Positions 1 through 8,126 of a stretch of 64,000 nt of DNA are shown piece by piece. Each line of letters opens with the position of its first letter. Position 1 is the stretch's first letter. The stretch covers positions 1 to 64,000 of the forward strand of contig CALFNN010000102.1 in assembly GCA_937902925.1 (NCBI GenBank), written 5' to 3'. Below the pieces are notes generated by a model that was not told the DNA's origin, ran no database searches, and saw only the letters and a program-made list of their open reading frames with translations. Both the position numbers and the translations under genes were made by a program. Origin of the DNA: an uncultured Opitutaceae bacterium. Lineage in GTDB: Bacteria; Verrucomicrobiota; Verrucomicrobiia; Opitutales; Opitutaceae.

Positions 1-3000
1 CGGATCGAGCTGTTTCACGAAGGCCGCCATGTCGCGCGTCCAGGCCACGCCAGCGGGCGTCCATGATTCGTATTCGTTGCCGAGACTCCAGCCGACGACG
101 CTCGGATGGTTCCACACCATTTCCATCATCTCGCGCATCTCCGTGCGAAAACGCCCGCGCAATTCCTCCGAGGCCAGATCGGCGGCCGGGTAACCCCACG
201 CACCGGCTTCAAGAATCAGCAGCATCCCGTGGCGATCCGCCCACTCGAGCACGTTGCGTCCCGGCGGGGTGTGCTGAAGCCGCGCGAAACGCAGACCCGC
301 GGTTTTCATCATTTCAAGGTCCCGGGCAACCACCTCGTCGGTATCGATGCCACCCGACTTCGGATTGCCGCGCGCGCGGTTTGCGCCCGCGAGATGCACC
401 GGGCGGCCATTGAGGAGAAATTTTCCCTCGCGCATTTCGAGCGAGCGAAAGCCAAAATCCACCACGTCCTCGTGCAACTGCGTGCCGTCGGCCGCCTCGG
501 TGAGCGTCACCCGGCTGCGGTAGAGCTGCGGCGTTTCCAGATCCCAGCGCACAAACGCGGACGCCGGCAGCACGCCACGCAATTCAACCGACTGGGTCGC
601 GCCCGCCGCGAGTTCGACTGGCCTGCTCCACCGCGCCGCGGGCAGGGGGTGATCGTCTTCATCCGCGAGCTGCGCCGTGACGACCGCCCGACGTGGTTGC
701 GCGCTGCCATTCCGGACCATCGCGTCGATCGCGATCTCGGCAGCGCCGTCGCCGCGGAAGTGCGTTTCGATTTTCTGCCGCGCGATCCACACCGGGGCGT
801 GCCCCACAAGTCGCACGCCACCGAGGATCCCACCGTAGTTCAACCACGGAAACTGCCCGTCGCCTGGGGTCGCACCGGAACGCGCCCCCGGAAGGGCGCG
901 CAGCCTGACGCGGTTGTCCACCGCGACCACGAGCAAGTTCTCCCGGCCCGGCTCCAACTGGCTGGCGACGGAAAACTCGAATGGCGTGTAGCCACCCTCG
1001 TGCGCGCCGACGAAGCGACCGTTGAGCCATACGCGGCAACGCTGGAACACCGTGTCGAATTGCAGCCGCCACACCCGCCCGTCCGCGGCGTCGGCGGGCG
1101 CGCGGAACGAACGCCGATACCACGCCACACCGGTGTAGGCGTAACGCGGATCGCTGAGAAAATCGTGCGGCACCTCGACGGCGTCCCAACCCCCGCGCGG
1201 ATAGGGCTTCAGGCCGTCCCAATCCTTGGCTGGCGCGGCCCAACCCAGCGACTCACCGCGATCCAGCGGGTCGAGCGCGAAAGCCCATTCGCCACGGAGA
1301 TCGATTGGGGAAATTTGGGGAGTTTTCGCGGTCGTCGCAGTTGGCGTGAACTCCACTACGGCGCCGTCGCCGGCCTTTAGCGCAAATCCCATCGCGGTGC
1401 CGGCCGTCACGCCGCTCAACGCGCGCCGTTCGAAAGCGGCCGGCTTCGGGCTGGTCAGTTCCACCGCCGAATACGTGCCCGCGCCGAGAAACGAGAGGTC
1501 GAGCGACGGGATGGCGGTCGCGTTTGCGCCATTAAGCACGGCGAGAAACCACCGCGAGCCCGAGCGGCGCGCGAACACGGAGAGTTCTCCGATCCGGCTG
1601 GGCGCCAGGACGCGCGTCTCGTCCCACGTGGTCGGAATCGACTTCAGCACGGCGAGCGCGGGTTGGGTCGCGGGATCGTGCAGGAGCGTTTCCGGGTTTT
1701 CGGCGATGACCTGGAGTGGAGAAGTGAATTGGACGACCGTCGCGAGCTGATGTGCCCACGTCGTCGCGCCGGGTCGCGAGTAGCCGAGCGGCGTGTAGTC
1801 GCCGGGGCCGGCGATGAAGCGGGTGAATGGCAGCGCGGCGTTGTGCGTTGCGGAGATCGGTCCCTCTGCCATCTTGTTCAATTCGAGGCCGCGAATGCCC
1901 TCGCGCGTGATCGCGTTCGGCCAGGTGCGCGCTTCGCCGGTGGGTTTTCCGACGCCGTGAAAGTCGACCATCAGCAGGCGCTCCGCGGCGAGGCGCAACG
2001 CAGTCGTGATGAAATCGACCCGGTCTTTCGACTCCGCGTTGAGGAAATCGATCTTTACGCCAACGACGCCAGCGGTGCGCGCGGTGTCGAGAAACGCGCG
2101 CAGTTGCGCCCAGTTTTTCGCCGGGGCGCTGAGATCCTTGTAGTCTTTCCAAATCAAAACGCCGACGTGGCGTTCGCGCGCATACGCACACAGCGCGGCG
2201 AGTTGCCGCCACGCGTCCGGCCAGGCCTTCCAGCCGTCGTCAACGAGCGTGTATTCGAAGCCGAGTTCCGCCGCGTAGTCCACAAACTGCCGTTCCTCGG
2301 CCGGCGAGCCCGTGCCCCGGCTCCACCAGCGCCACACGGCGCGGCCGGGCTTGATCCAACGGGTGTCGGCAAACAACTCGGGATCGGGAGGGGGGCTGAG
2401 ATTGGTGATGAGGTCGCTGTTGACGAGCGCATCGAGATTGATGGCGACCAGGGTCACCCGCCAAGGCGTCGTCACAGTCCCGTTGACGACAAAGCCGTTG
2501 GCCCCTTCCGTGAAATCCGCCTGCAGCGTGCGATGGCCGATCGCGCGCAGGCGCAGGCCGCTGTAGTTCGCGAGCGCCGCCTCGGTGATCGCGACGAAGC
2601 CGCGGCCGGCCGGCAGCTCGGCGACGAGCGGCGGACATTGGACCGGGCCTTGGGAAGAAATGGTCGGCAGCCGGTCGATGTCCGCCGAGGTGCATTCGCC
2701 CGCGTAGCTCTTGAGCTTCCAGTCCGAGTTGCGTTCGTAGAACCAAACCTTGCTTGCCGCCGGCAGTGTCCAGCCCGACGCCTCGCCGTCTACACGTTGC
2801 GCGCCCTCTCCGGGAACGATCAGCCGCCAGGCGAAACCGTCGTCGTAGGCACGGGCTTCGAGAGTCAACCGGCGTCCGCTCGCGCGGTGCATGATCGGCA
2901 GCGCGAGCGTTCGCGCGCGATCGAGGGCGGTCCGTTTTCCACCGAATACGGGATAGCTCTCGTCGATTTTTCCGAACACCGGCTCGCCGAGCGCCGCGCC

Positions 3001-3210
3001 GGCGCCGAGATCGACCCCGGCGATCGTTATGCCGATCCGCGAGGGCGCGATGACCGTCTTACCGGCACGAGCGACGGAAAACACGAGCGAGCCGGCGGCG
3101 TCGATGCCGACGTCGGCGGTCAGCGCACCACCGGGGCTAGATAAGGTGACGGCTTGGGCGCCAGCCCACGTCAGGAAAAAAAACGATGCGGTTAAAACGA
3201 ATTTCCTCAT
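1..3210 (-). CDS. GH97-GH2 fusion glycoside hydrolase, C-terminus off the left edge
   Basis: The minus-strand frame is open from ATG at 3210 to the window edge (1070 codons seen). Residues 1-20 are a signal peptide. Residues about 20-620 are a GH97 N-terminal and catalytic domain; D388 in GVKIDFL and E437 in TREGIRGLE sit where the nucleophile and acid/base lie in the retaining (alpha-galactosidase) GH97 subgroup, though that subgroup assignment is tentative. From about residue 635 (PIDLRGEWAFALDPLDRG) a GH2 architecture begins: jelly-roll sugar-binding domain, Ig-like domain, then a TIM barrel with the acid/base E1046 in SLGNEYES. The GH2 nucleophile would lie outside the window. The start overlaps the upstream MFS stop (ATGA), so it is translationally coupled as a later gene of the LacI-flanked operon. 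Fusion of a predicted alpha- and a predicted beta-glycosidase suggests exo-cleavage of an alternating or branched glycan. Substrate unknown. Confidence 0.85.
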   Translation of the reverse strand, partial: MRKFVLTASFFFLTWAGAQAVTLSSPGGALTADVGIDAAGSLVFSVARAGKTVIAPSRIGITIAGVDLGAGAALGEPVFGKIDESYPVFGGKRTALDRARTLALPIMHRASGRRLTLEARAYDDGFAWRLIVPGEGAQRVDGEASGWTLPAASKVWFYERNSDWKLKSYAGECTSADIDRLPTISSQGPVQCPPLVAELPAGRGFVAITEAALANYSGLRLRAIGHRTLQADFTEGANGFVVNGTVTTPWRVTLVAINLDALVNSDLITNLSPPPDPELFADTRWIKPGRAVWRWWSRGTGSPAEERQFVDYAAELGFEYTLVDDGWKAWPDAWRQLAALCAYARERHVGVLIWKDYKDLSAPAKNWAQLRAFLDTARTAGVVGVKIDFLNAESKDRVDFITTALRLAAERLLMVDFHGVGKPTGEARTWPNAITREGIRGLELNKMAEGPISATHNAALPFTRFIAGPGDYTPLGYSRPGATTWAHQLATVVQFTSPLQVIAENPETLLHDPATQPALAVLKSIPTTWDETRVLAPSRIGELSVFARRSGSRWFLAVLNGANATAIPSLDLSFLGAGTYSAVELTSPKPAAFERRALSGVTAGTAMGFALKAGDGAVVEFTPTATTAKTPQISPIDLRGEWAFALDPLDRGESLGWAAPAKDWDGLKPYPRGGWDAVEVPHDFLSDPRYAYTGVAWYRRSFRAPADAADGRVWRLQFDTVFQRCRVWLNGRFVGAHEGGYTPFEFSVASQLEPGRENLLVVAVDNRVRLRALPGARSGATPGDGQFPWLNYGGILGGVRLVGHAPVWIARQKIETHFRGDGAAEIAIDAMVRNGSAQPRRAVVTAQLADEDDHPLPAARWSRPVELAAGATQSVELRGVLPASAFVRWDLETPQLYRSRVTLTEAADGTQLHEDVVDFGFRSLEMREGKFLLNGRPVHLAGANRARGNPKSGGIDTDEVVARDLEMMKTAGLRFARLQHTPPGRNVLEWADRHGMLLILEAGAWGYPAADLASEELRGRFRTEMREMMEMVWNHPSVVGWSLGNEYESWTPAGVAWTRDMAAFVKQLDP

Positions 3211-4430
3211 GACGCGGGTTCTCCCTTGCGGCGCAACGGCCAGAGCAAGGCGAGCGCCAGCGGATGCAGGCACGCCATGATGGCAAACGCGGGCGTGTAG
3301 GAAAAATTCGTGACGAGCCGGCCCACGCCCCAGTTCATGGCAATGCCACCGACCGAACTCCCGGCCGCGACGATCCCGAACGTCGTGGCCAGCGAACGTT
3401 GCGGGATCAGATCGAGGACGAGCGCGCTGAGATTGGTCAGCCACGCGAGGTGGGCGAACACCACGACCATGCCGCAGGCGAGCGCGAGCGGCAGCGCGGC
3501 TGCGTGCGGCACCAACACCGAGAGTGGCACGAGGCAGGCGCAGCCCAGCATGATGCGAAGCCGGCTCGCGGCGGGCGCCAGGTTCCTTTGGATGAGCAAT
3601 CCCGAGAACCATCCGCCTCCGAGCGTGCCGAGGTCGGCGGCCAGAAAGATCACCCAGGTCACTGTCAGGGCTGACTGGCTGAGCCCGCGGGCATCGTGGA
3701 GGTATTTGGCGAACCAGAATTGATAAAAATACCACACCGGATCGGTGAGCAGCCGCGCCAGCATCAGCAGCCAGACCTCGCGGCGCGCCAGCACCGTGCG
3801 CCAGCTTTCGGCTTTCGCCGGTGCCGAGATCGTCGGCGTCGTCGCGGGCGGCGAGCGGTAGAGCCAGAGCCACGGCCCGAGCCAGAGGAGCCCGAGCGCG
3901 CCGGTCGCGACGAATGCCGCCTGCCAGCCGCCCCAGCCGGCGAGTTTCACGACCAGAAGCGGGGCGACGGTGGCGCCGAGACTCGCGCCGAGCGTGTAGA
4001 GGCCGATGGCGAATCCGCGCTCGCGCGGGGCGAACCATCCAGCCACCGCCTTGGGCGCGGCCGTCCAGTTGCCCGCCTCGCCGAGCCCGAGCATGAAACG
4101 AAATGCGCCGAGCGATCCGAGCGAGCGGGCGAACGCCGTAAGCACATTGGCGACCGACCACCAGCCAACGAAAAACGCGAAGCTCGCCCGCACCCCCAGC
4201 CGGTCCACGATCCGGCCGGAGAAGAGATAGGAGAGCGTGTAGGCGACGAGGAACAGGTTGACGATAAGCGCGTAGCCCTCGTCGTCCAACTTGAGATTCC
4301 CCTGGATCGTCGGTGCAAGGATGGAAAGCGCCTGCCGGTCGACATAGTTGAGCACCGACGCGCCAAAAATCATCGCGATGATCCACCAGCGCAGACGGGC
4401 GAAGGTGCGGCTTGATGGGGAACTCATCAC
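3207..4430 (-). CDS. MFS transporter, ACS/hexuronate-transporter-like
   Basis: A 407-residue protein with about 12 hydrophobic helices. The N-terminal NYVDRQALSILAP motif is typical of the anion:cation symporter (ACS) branch of the major facilitator superfamily, which includes hexuronate and related sugar-acid importers. A loop with GRIVDRLGVR matches the cytoplasmic loop 2-3 signature. It lies in the inner membrane and probably imports mono- or disaccharides released by the neighbouring hydrolases. It starts 30 nt after the FAD oxidoreductase stop and its own stop overlaps the GH97-GH2 start by 4 nt. A second Met three bases in (4427) is an equally possible start. Confidence 0.85.
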   Translation of the reverse strand: MMSSPSSRTFARLRWWIIAMIFGASVLNYVDRQALSILAPTIQGNLKLDDEGYALIVNLFLVAYTLSYLFSGRIVDRLGVRASFAFFVGWWSVANVLTAFARSLGSLGAFRFMLGLGEAGNWTAAPKAVAGWFAPRERGFAIGLYTLGASLGATVAPLLVVKLAGWGGWQAAFVATGALGLLWLGPWLWLYRSPPATTPTISAPAKAESWRTVLARREVWLLMLARLLTDPVWYFYQFWFAKYLHDARGLSQSALTVTWVIFLAADLGTLGGGWFSGLLIQRNLAPAASRLRIMLGCACLVPLSVLVPHAAALPLALACGMVVVFAHLAWLTNLSALVLDLIPQRSLATTFGIVAAGSSVGGIAMNWGVGRLVTNFSYTPAFAIMACLHPLALALLWPLRRKGEPAS

Positions 4431-4460
4431 GGACGAACGGTGCCGGGAAAACGGCCCGGT

Positions 4461-6251
4461 TCAATAAGCGCGAACCTCGAAGATCCGGGCCTCCGGGGCG
4501 CCGTGCGTCGCGAGCACGCTGACGCGCAGCCGGCCCGCCGCCACCGGCGCGGGCAAACGATGGACGCGTTTGCGCAGGTGATTGTCCAGCACGCTCACGA
4601 CGACGCGATCGTCCAGACGGATTTCGTAGTCGCAGACGAGTTCGGGCTGCGGCCCGCGGATGGTTTTGCGGGTGGTCGAGTCGCTCGCGCTGAGGATGAG
4701 TTCGCGTTGAAAGCCCGAATCGAAGGTCAGGTGAATCTCGGCGATCGGCCGCGGTTCACGCCAGGCCAGTTCGAGCCAGGCCGGAAGCGTTGCCGATTCC
4801 CAGCGATGCGAACCGCCGTCCGCCCAGAGGCCGAGATGGGGAAAAAGTTCGCGGGCGATGCCGTCGACCGCATGCCGGGCCGCGCCGGTCGCGGTTTCGC
4901 CGGAAGCGGTGACCTGCGCCGTGCGGGCAAGATCGGCGGGATCGCTGTTGCGCAACGCGGGCAGAAACGCGTCGTCCTTGAGGAGCTGTTGCTGGAGGCG
5001 GGCGACTTGGGGCGGCTCGAAAATCGCCGCGATGCCCTCGCCGCGCCGCGGGAGCGCGAGCGCCGCGGCCGTGCCGATCGCCTGACCCATGACGGCGCAG
5101 GTCGCCATCACGCGCGTGCTGGCGAAGGCCACATGCGTGGCGCTCACGATGCGGCCGGCGAAGAAAAGATTGGCGACGTTGCGCGAGTGGAGGCTGCGCA
5201 GGGGGATAGTGTAGAGGTGCGGAAAGTGGTGCTGCACGCAGGGCAGCTCGCGGGTCGCGTCGATTCCGCCCGGCGGATGCAGGTCGAGCCACCAGCCGCC
5301 GTAGGCGACTTGGTCGGGAAACACGCGGCCGCCCTCGATGTCCTGCTGCGTGAGCATGTGCGGGCCGAGGAACCGGCGCGATTCGCGCTTGCCCGGGATC
5401 GCGCCGACCCAGTCGAGCGCCCAGTTCGCGGAGTCGGGATGCGCGCCGGAATTCTTGATGTAGTCCCAAATGCCGAGCGTGATGCGCAGCAGCTCGTGGC
5501 GGATTGCGGCGTTGTCCTTGAGCGTGTCGAGCTGGCCGCCCCACTCGCTCCACCAGTAGCCGTATTCGTAACCCTTGATCGGGCGATGGACGAATTCGTT
5601 CTTCTGGAAGCGCCGCACCCAGGCCGGCGCGACGAACCGCTGCGGCGTGTCATGCCGCCGCGCCGTGAACAGAATCGAGCTGCCGAGCGTGTGAGTGTCG
5701 GCGGTGGCGAGCGCGAGCGTCTCGCCGTAGGCGCCCGTCGCCTCGCGACCGGCGGTGAACTCCGCGCCGGCCTCGACGCCGAGCCGGCCGTCGCCCGAGC
5801 AGTCGGCGAAAAATGGCGCGCGAATCGTGAACGCATCCTCGGTCGAGTTGCGGTGCGCTCGCGCGGCGACAATTCTTCGCTGGCCGCCGCTGGCGTCGAC
5901 TTCGCAGCCGACGCAATCGGTGTCGAGCAGCAGCGTGATGTTTGGCTCGGTCACGATTTTTTCGTAGAGGAGCAAGTCCCACTGCGAGTAGGAGCGGTGC
6001 GGATTGCGCGCGGCGTCCTCGAGGCGGAGTTCCTCGATGAGACCCGACTCGCGCGCGCCGGGCCGCGTGCCATGGCAGTCGGCGCCGACGACGTGCATCT
6101 TGACTTCGCTGGAGGCGTTGCCGCCCAGAACGGAGCGATCCTGCACGAGCACGACTTTCGCGCCGTTGCGCGCGGCGGCGAGCGCGGCGCATACGCCGGC
6201 GAGCCCGCCGCCGATCACGACGAAGTCCGCGTCAAGTTCGTGAGGCGTCAT
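4461..6251 (-). CDS. FAD-dependent oxidoreductase with C-terminal discoidin-like domain
   Basis: A 596-residue protein. Residues 8-35 form a Rossmann FAD-binding fold (VVIGGGLAGVCAALAAARNG), followed by GGNASSEVKMHV, a signature of the FAD_oxidored family common in Planctomycetes and Verrucomicrobia carbohydrate loci. The last about 130 residues (from ARELFPHLGLWADGG) look like an F5/8-type or discoidin beta-sandwich, possibly sugar-binding. No signal peptide is evident, so a cytoplasmic location is likely. The reaction is not known; oxidation of a sugar hydroxyl is an inference from the operon. It sits 6 nt after the GH16-like gene. Confidence 0.75.
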   Translation of the reverse strand: MTPHELDADFVVIGGGLAGVCAALAAARNGAKVVLVQDRSVLGGNASSEVKMHVVGADCHGTRPGARESGLIEELRLEDAARNPHRSYSQWDLLLYEKIVTEPNITLLLDTDCVGCEVDASGGQRRIVAARAHRNSTEDAFTIRAPFFADCSGDGRLGVEAGAEFTAGREATGAYGETLALATADTHTLGSSILFTARRHDTPQRFVAPAWVRRFQKNEFVHRPIKGYEYGYWWSEWGGQLDTLKDNAAIRHELLRITLGIWDYIKNSGAHPDSANWALDWVGAIPGKRESRRFLGPHMLTQQDIEGGRVFPDQVAYGGWWLDLHPPGGIDATRELPCVQHHFPHLYTIPLRSLHSRNVANLFFAGRIVSATHVAFASTRVMATCAVMGQAIGTAAALALPRRGEGIAAIFEPPQVARLQQQLLKDDAFLPALRNSDPADLARTAQVTASGETATGAARHAVDGIARELFPHLGLWADGGSHRWESATLPAWLELAWREPRPIAEIHLTFDSGFQRELILSASDSTTRKTIRGPQPELVCDYEIRLDDRVVVSVLDNHLRKRVHRLPAPVAAGRLRVSVLATHGAPEARIFEVRAY

Positions 6252-6257
6252 GAAAAC

Positions 6258-8117
6258 TCACTGGCCGGCGCCGGCGGCGTCGAATTGGGCGGTGCCGCCG
6301 TAGGTGCGCAAGCCCGCTTGACCGGCGGTGGTGATCGCGCTGCCGCTGGTGTCGGTATACTCGAGCACGAGTTCGCCCTGCGCGAGTGCCTGGAGCGTGT
6401 TGCCTCGCAGGAACAGGTGCAGATCGACGAAATTGGCGGTGGGATCGATGGCCGGGTCGAGCGTCACGGTCGCGAGTGTCGTGAACACGCCCGCATTCGA
6501 GCGGAGCAGATCGAGCGTGGCCGGACCGCCGGAGACGCCGGGCGTGAGCCGGAGCAGATAGTGATCGCCGCTGGTGGTTTGGTAGCGGCCGATGAGGCCG
6601 ACGTTTTTCGCGGGGCTGGCGCCCGCGAATTTCACCTGCGCGCGCACGAAGCAGTCGGCCCACGACGCCGCGGTCGAACGCACGAGTTGCGCGAGGCCGG
6701 TGCCGCTCGTGCTGTTTTGCGCCAGCACGCCGCCGGCAACCGCCCAGGTGCCGCCCAGCGAACTCCACCCGGTCAGGCTGCCGCTGAAGTCATCGTAGAA
6801 ATAGTCGAGCTGGCGAAACTGCATCGCCGCGGCGCGGATTCCGAGCACGGGGGACCAGCTCTGCGCAGCGAGTTTTACGTAGCCGGAGCCGGGCGTAAAC
6901 GGATGCACGCCCAGCCAGACCCAGCGCTGGCCGTCGTGGATTTGATCGACCGTGGCCGTGCCGGAGGAGGTGGTGCCATCGCTTACGAAGCTGTAGAGGG
7001 CGTTGTTGGTGGCGGGTGTTGCGCCAAAGTCCGCTTGCAGAAGCGACGTGGGATACATCGAGGGATTCCAGGCGAACACATCGGCGGCGGGCGCGGTGCC
7101 GTTGTAGTCCCAACGCGCGAGGTCGGCGACGGAGTAGTATTGGTCGACGGGATGGGAGGAGTCGCCCGACGCGAGCGGCTTCGACGAACTGCTATCGCCG
7201 GGGCGCGTGGTGTATTTCAACACGCTTGGGCTCGAGTCGAAATCGAAGACCTGATGATCGAACGCGAGCTGACTGTCGGGATAGTGCGCCACGAGATCGG
7301 TGGGCGCGGCGACAATGGTGCTGTCGAGTCGCGTGACGTCGTAGTTTTTGATCCAGTAGCGGACGGACGTGATTTGGAGCTGCGCGCCATCGCCCGGCGC
7401 TCCGCCCGATACGCTGCGAGCCGCGAGCGCGAGCTTCAGGCCGATGGGCGAGTGCGGACCGGGGTAGTTGACGCGGTGCACCTCGGCTCCGTCGAAATAC
7501 CAGATGAGTTCGCGGGGCGTCCACTCGAGGCCATAATAGTGCAACGCCGTTTTCGGCGAGGCCGGACTCGTGCTGGCGGTCGACGTATCGTAGTCGAACG
7601 TGCTGTAGCGATAGGTATTCGTTGGATAGCCGTTGATCGGTTTGTAACTGGAAACGTAACCGCAGCTTTGCGAAATAGTGTAAGTATCGGCCGAGTCGAA
7701 CGAGACGAACTTGAGGCTGTTGCTGGCGCCGCCCGAAGCGGTGAGTGAAGAAATCCAGCCGACGACGGACGGCATCTGCGCGCAAATCTCATAGTAACCG
7801 TAGCCGTAGCGGCGGTTCGTCGTGAGCGACCCGCCGGAGTAGTAGCAGCCCTTGACCGGGACCGTCAGCGTGTGGCCGGCGAGCACGAGGGTGTGGCTGC
7901 CGGTGTCGATCGCGACATTGGCGGGATCGTCGGCGCTGAGACCGGCGGCGGTCTGCGCGGTGATCTTCCACTTGGCGGCGTCGACCGACGTCTCCGTGGA
8001 AAAATCCTCCGAGCGGCTGGCATCGTAGACGAGGCGCGGGTCGGTGTGATTGTAAGGCGTGGGATCGGCGCGCAGGGAAACGCCGAGGGCGAGGAGGAGC
8101 AGGCAAATCGATTTCAT
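6258..8117 (-). CDS. GH16-like protein lacking the catalytic motif
   Basis: A 619-residue exported protein (signal peptide about 1-17). It is colinear with the next gene upstream in the operon: GH16 beta-sandwich (about 30-265), a golvesin-like middle module (FAWNPS, VDQIHDGQRWVWLG) and a C-terminal concanavalin-like domain (YDDFSGSLTGW). At residues about 129-142, where the paralogue has GGGNEIDAPEID, this protein reads GGASNSLKFVSFD, so the ExDxxE catalytic glutamates and aspartate are absent. GH16 hydrolysis is therefore unlikely. A carbohydrate-binding or presentation role is inferred. The fold and the aromatic strand residues (YGYYE, LEWTP, WYFDG) are retained, so the domain is probably stable. 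Confidence 0.75.
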   Translation of the reverse strand: MKSICLLLLALGVSLRADPTPYNHTDPRLVYDASRSEDFSTETSVDAAKWKITAQTAAGLSADDPANVAIDTGSHTLVLAGHTLTVPVKGCYYSGGSLTTNRRYGYGYYEICAQMPSVVGWISSLTASGGASNSLKFVSFDSADTYTISQSCGYVSSYKPINGYPTNTYRYSTFDYDTSTASTSPASPKTALHYYGLEWTPRELIWYFDGAEVHRVNYPGPHSPIGLKLALAARSVSGGAPGDGAQLQITSVRYWIKNYDVTRLDSTIVAAPTDLVAHYPDSQLAFDHQVFDFDSSPSVLKYTTRPGDSSSSKPLASGDSSHPVDQYYSVADLARWDYNGTAPAADVFAWNPSMYPTSLLQADFGATPATNNALYSFVSDGTTSSGTATVDQIHDGQRWVWLGVHPFTPGSGYVKLAAQSWSPVLGIRAAAMQFRQLDYFYDDFSGSLTGWSSLGGTWAVAGGVLAQNSTSGTGLAQLVRSTAASWADCFVRAQVKFAGASPAKNVGLIGRYQTTSGDHYLLRLTPGVSGGPATLDLLRSNAGVFTTLATVTLDPAIDPTANFVDLHLFLRGNTLQALAQGELVLEYTDTSGSAITTAGQAGLRTYGGTAQFDAAGAGQ

Positions 8118-8126
8118 GGCTGGGGT

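Noticed and set aside
4440-7748. 1102-codon plus-strand ORF
   Set aside because: It lies opposite the FAD oxidoreductase and GH16-like genes, has no domain, and is Arg/Ala/Gly-rich as expected from antisense reading of high-GC genes.
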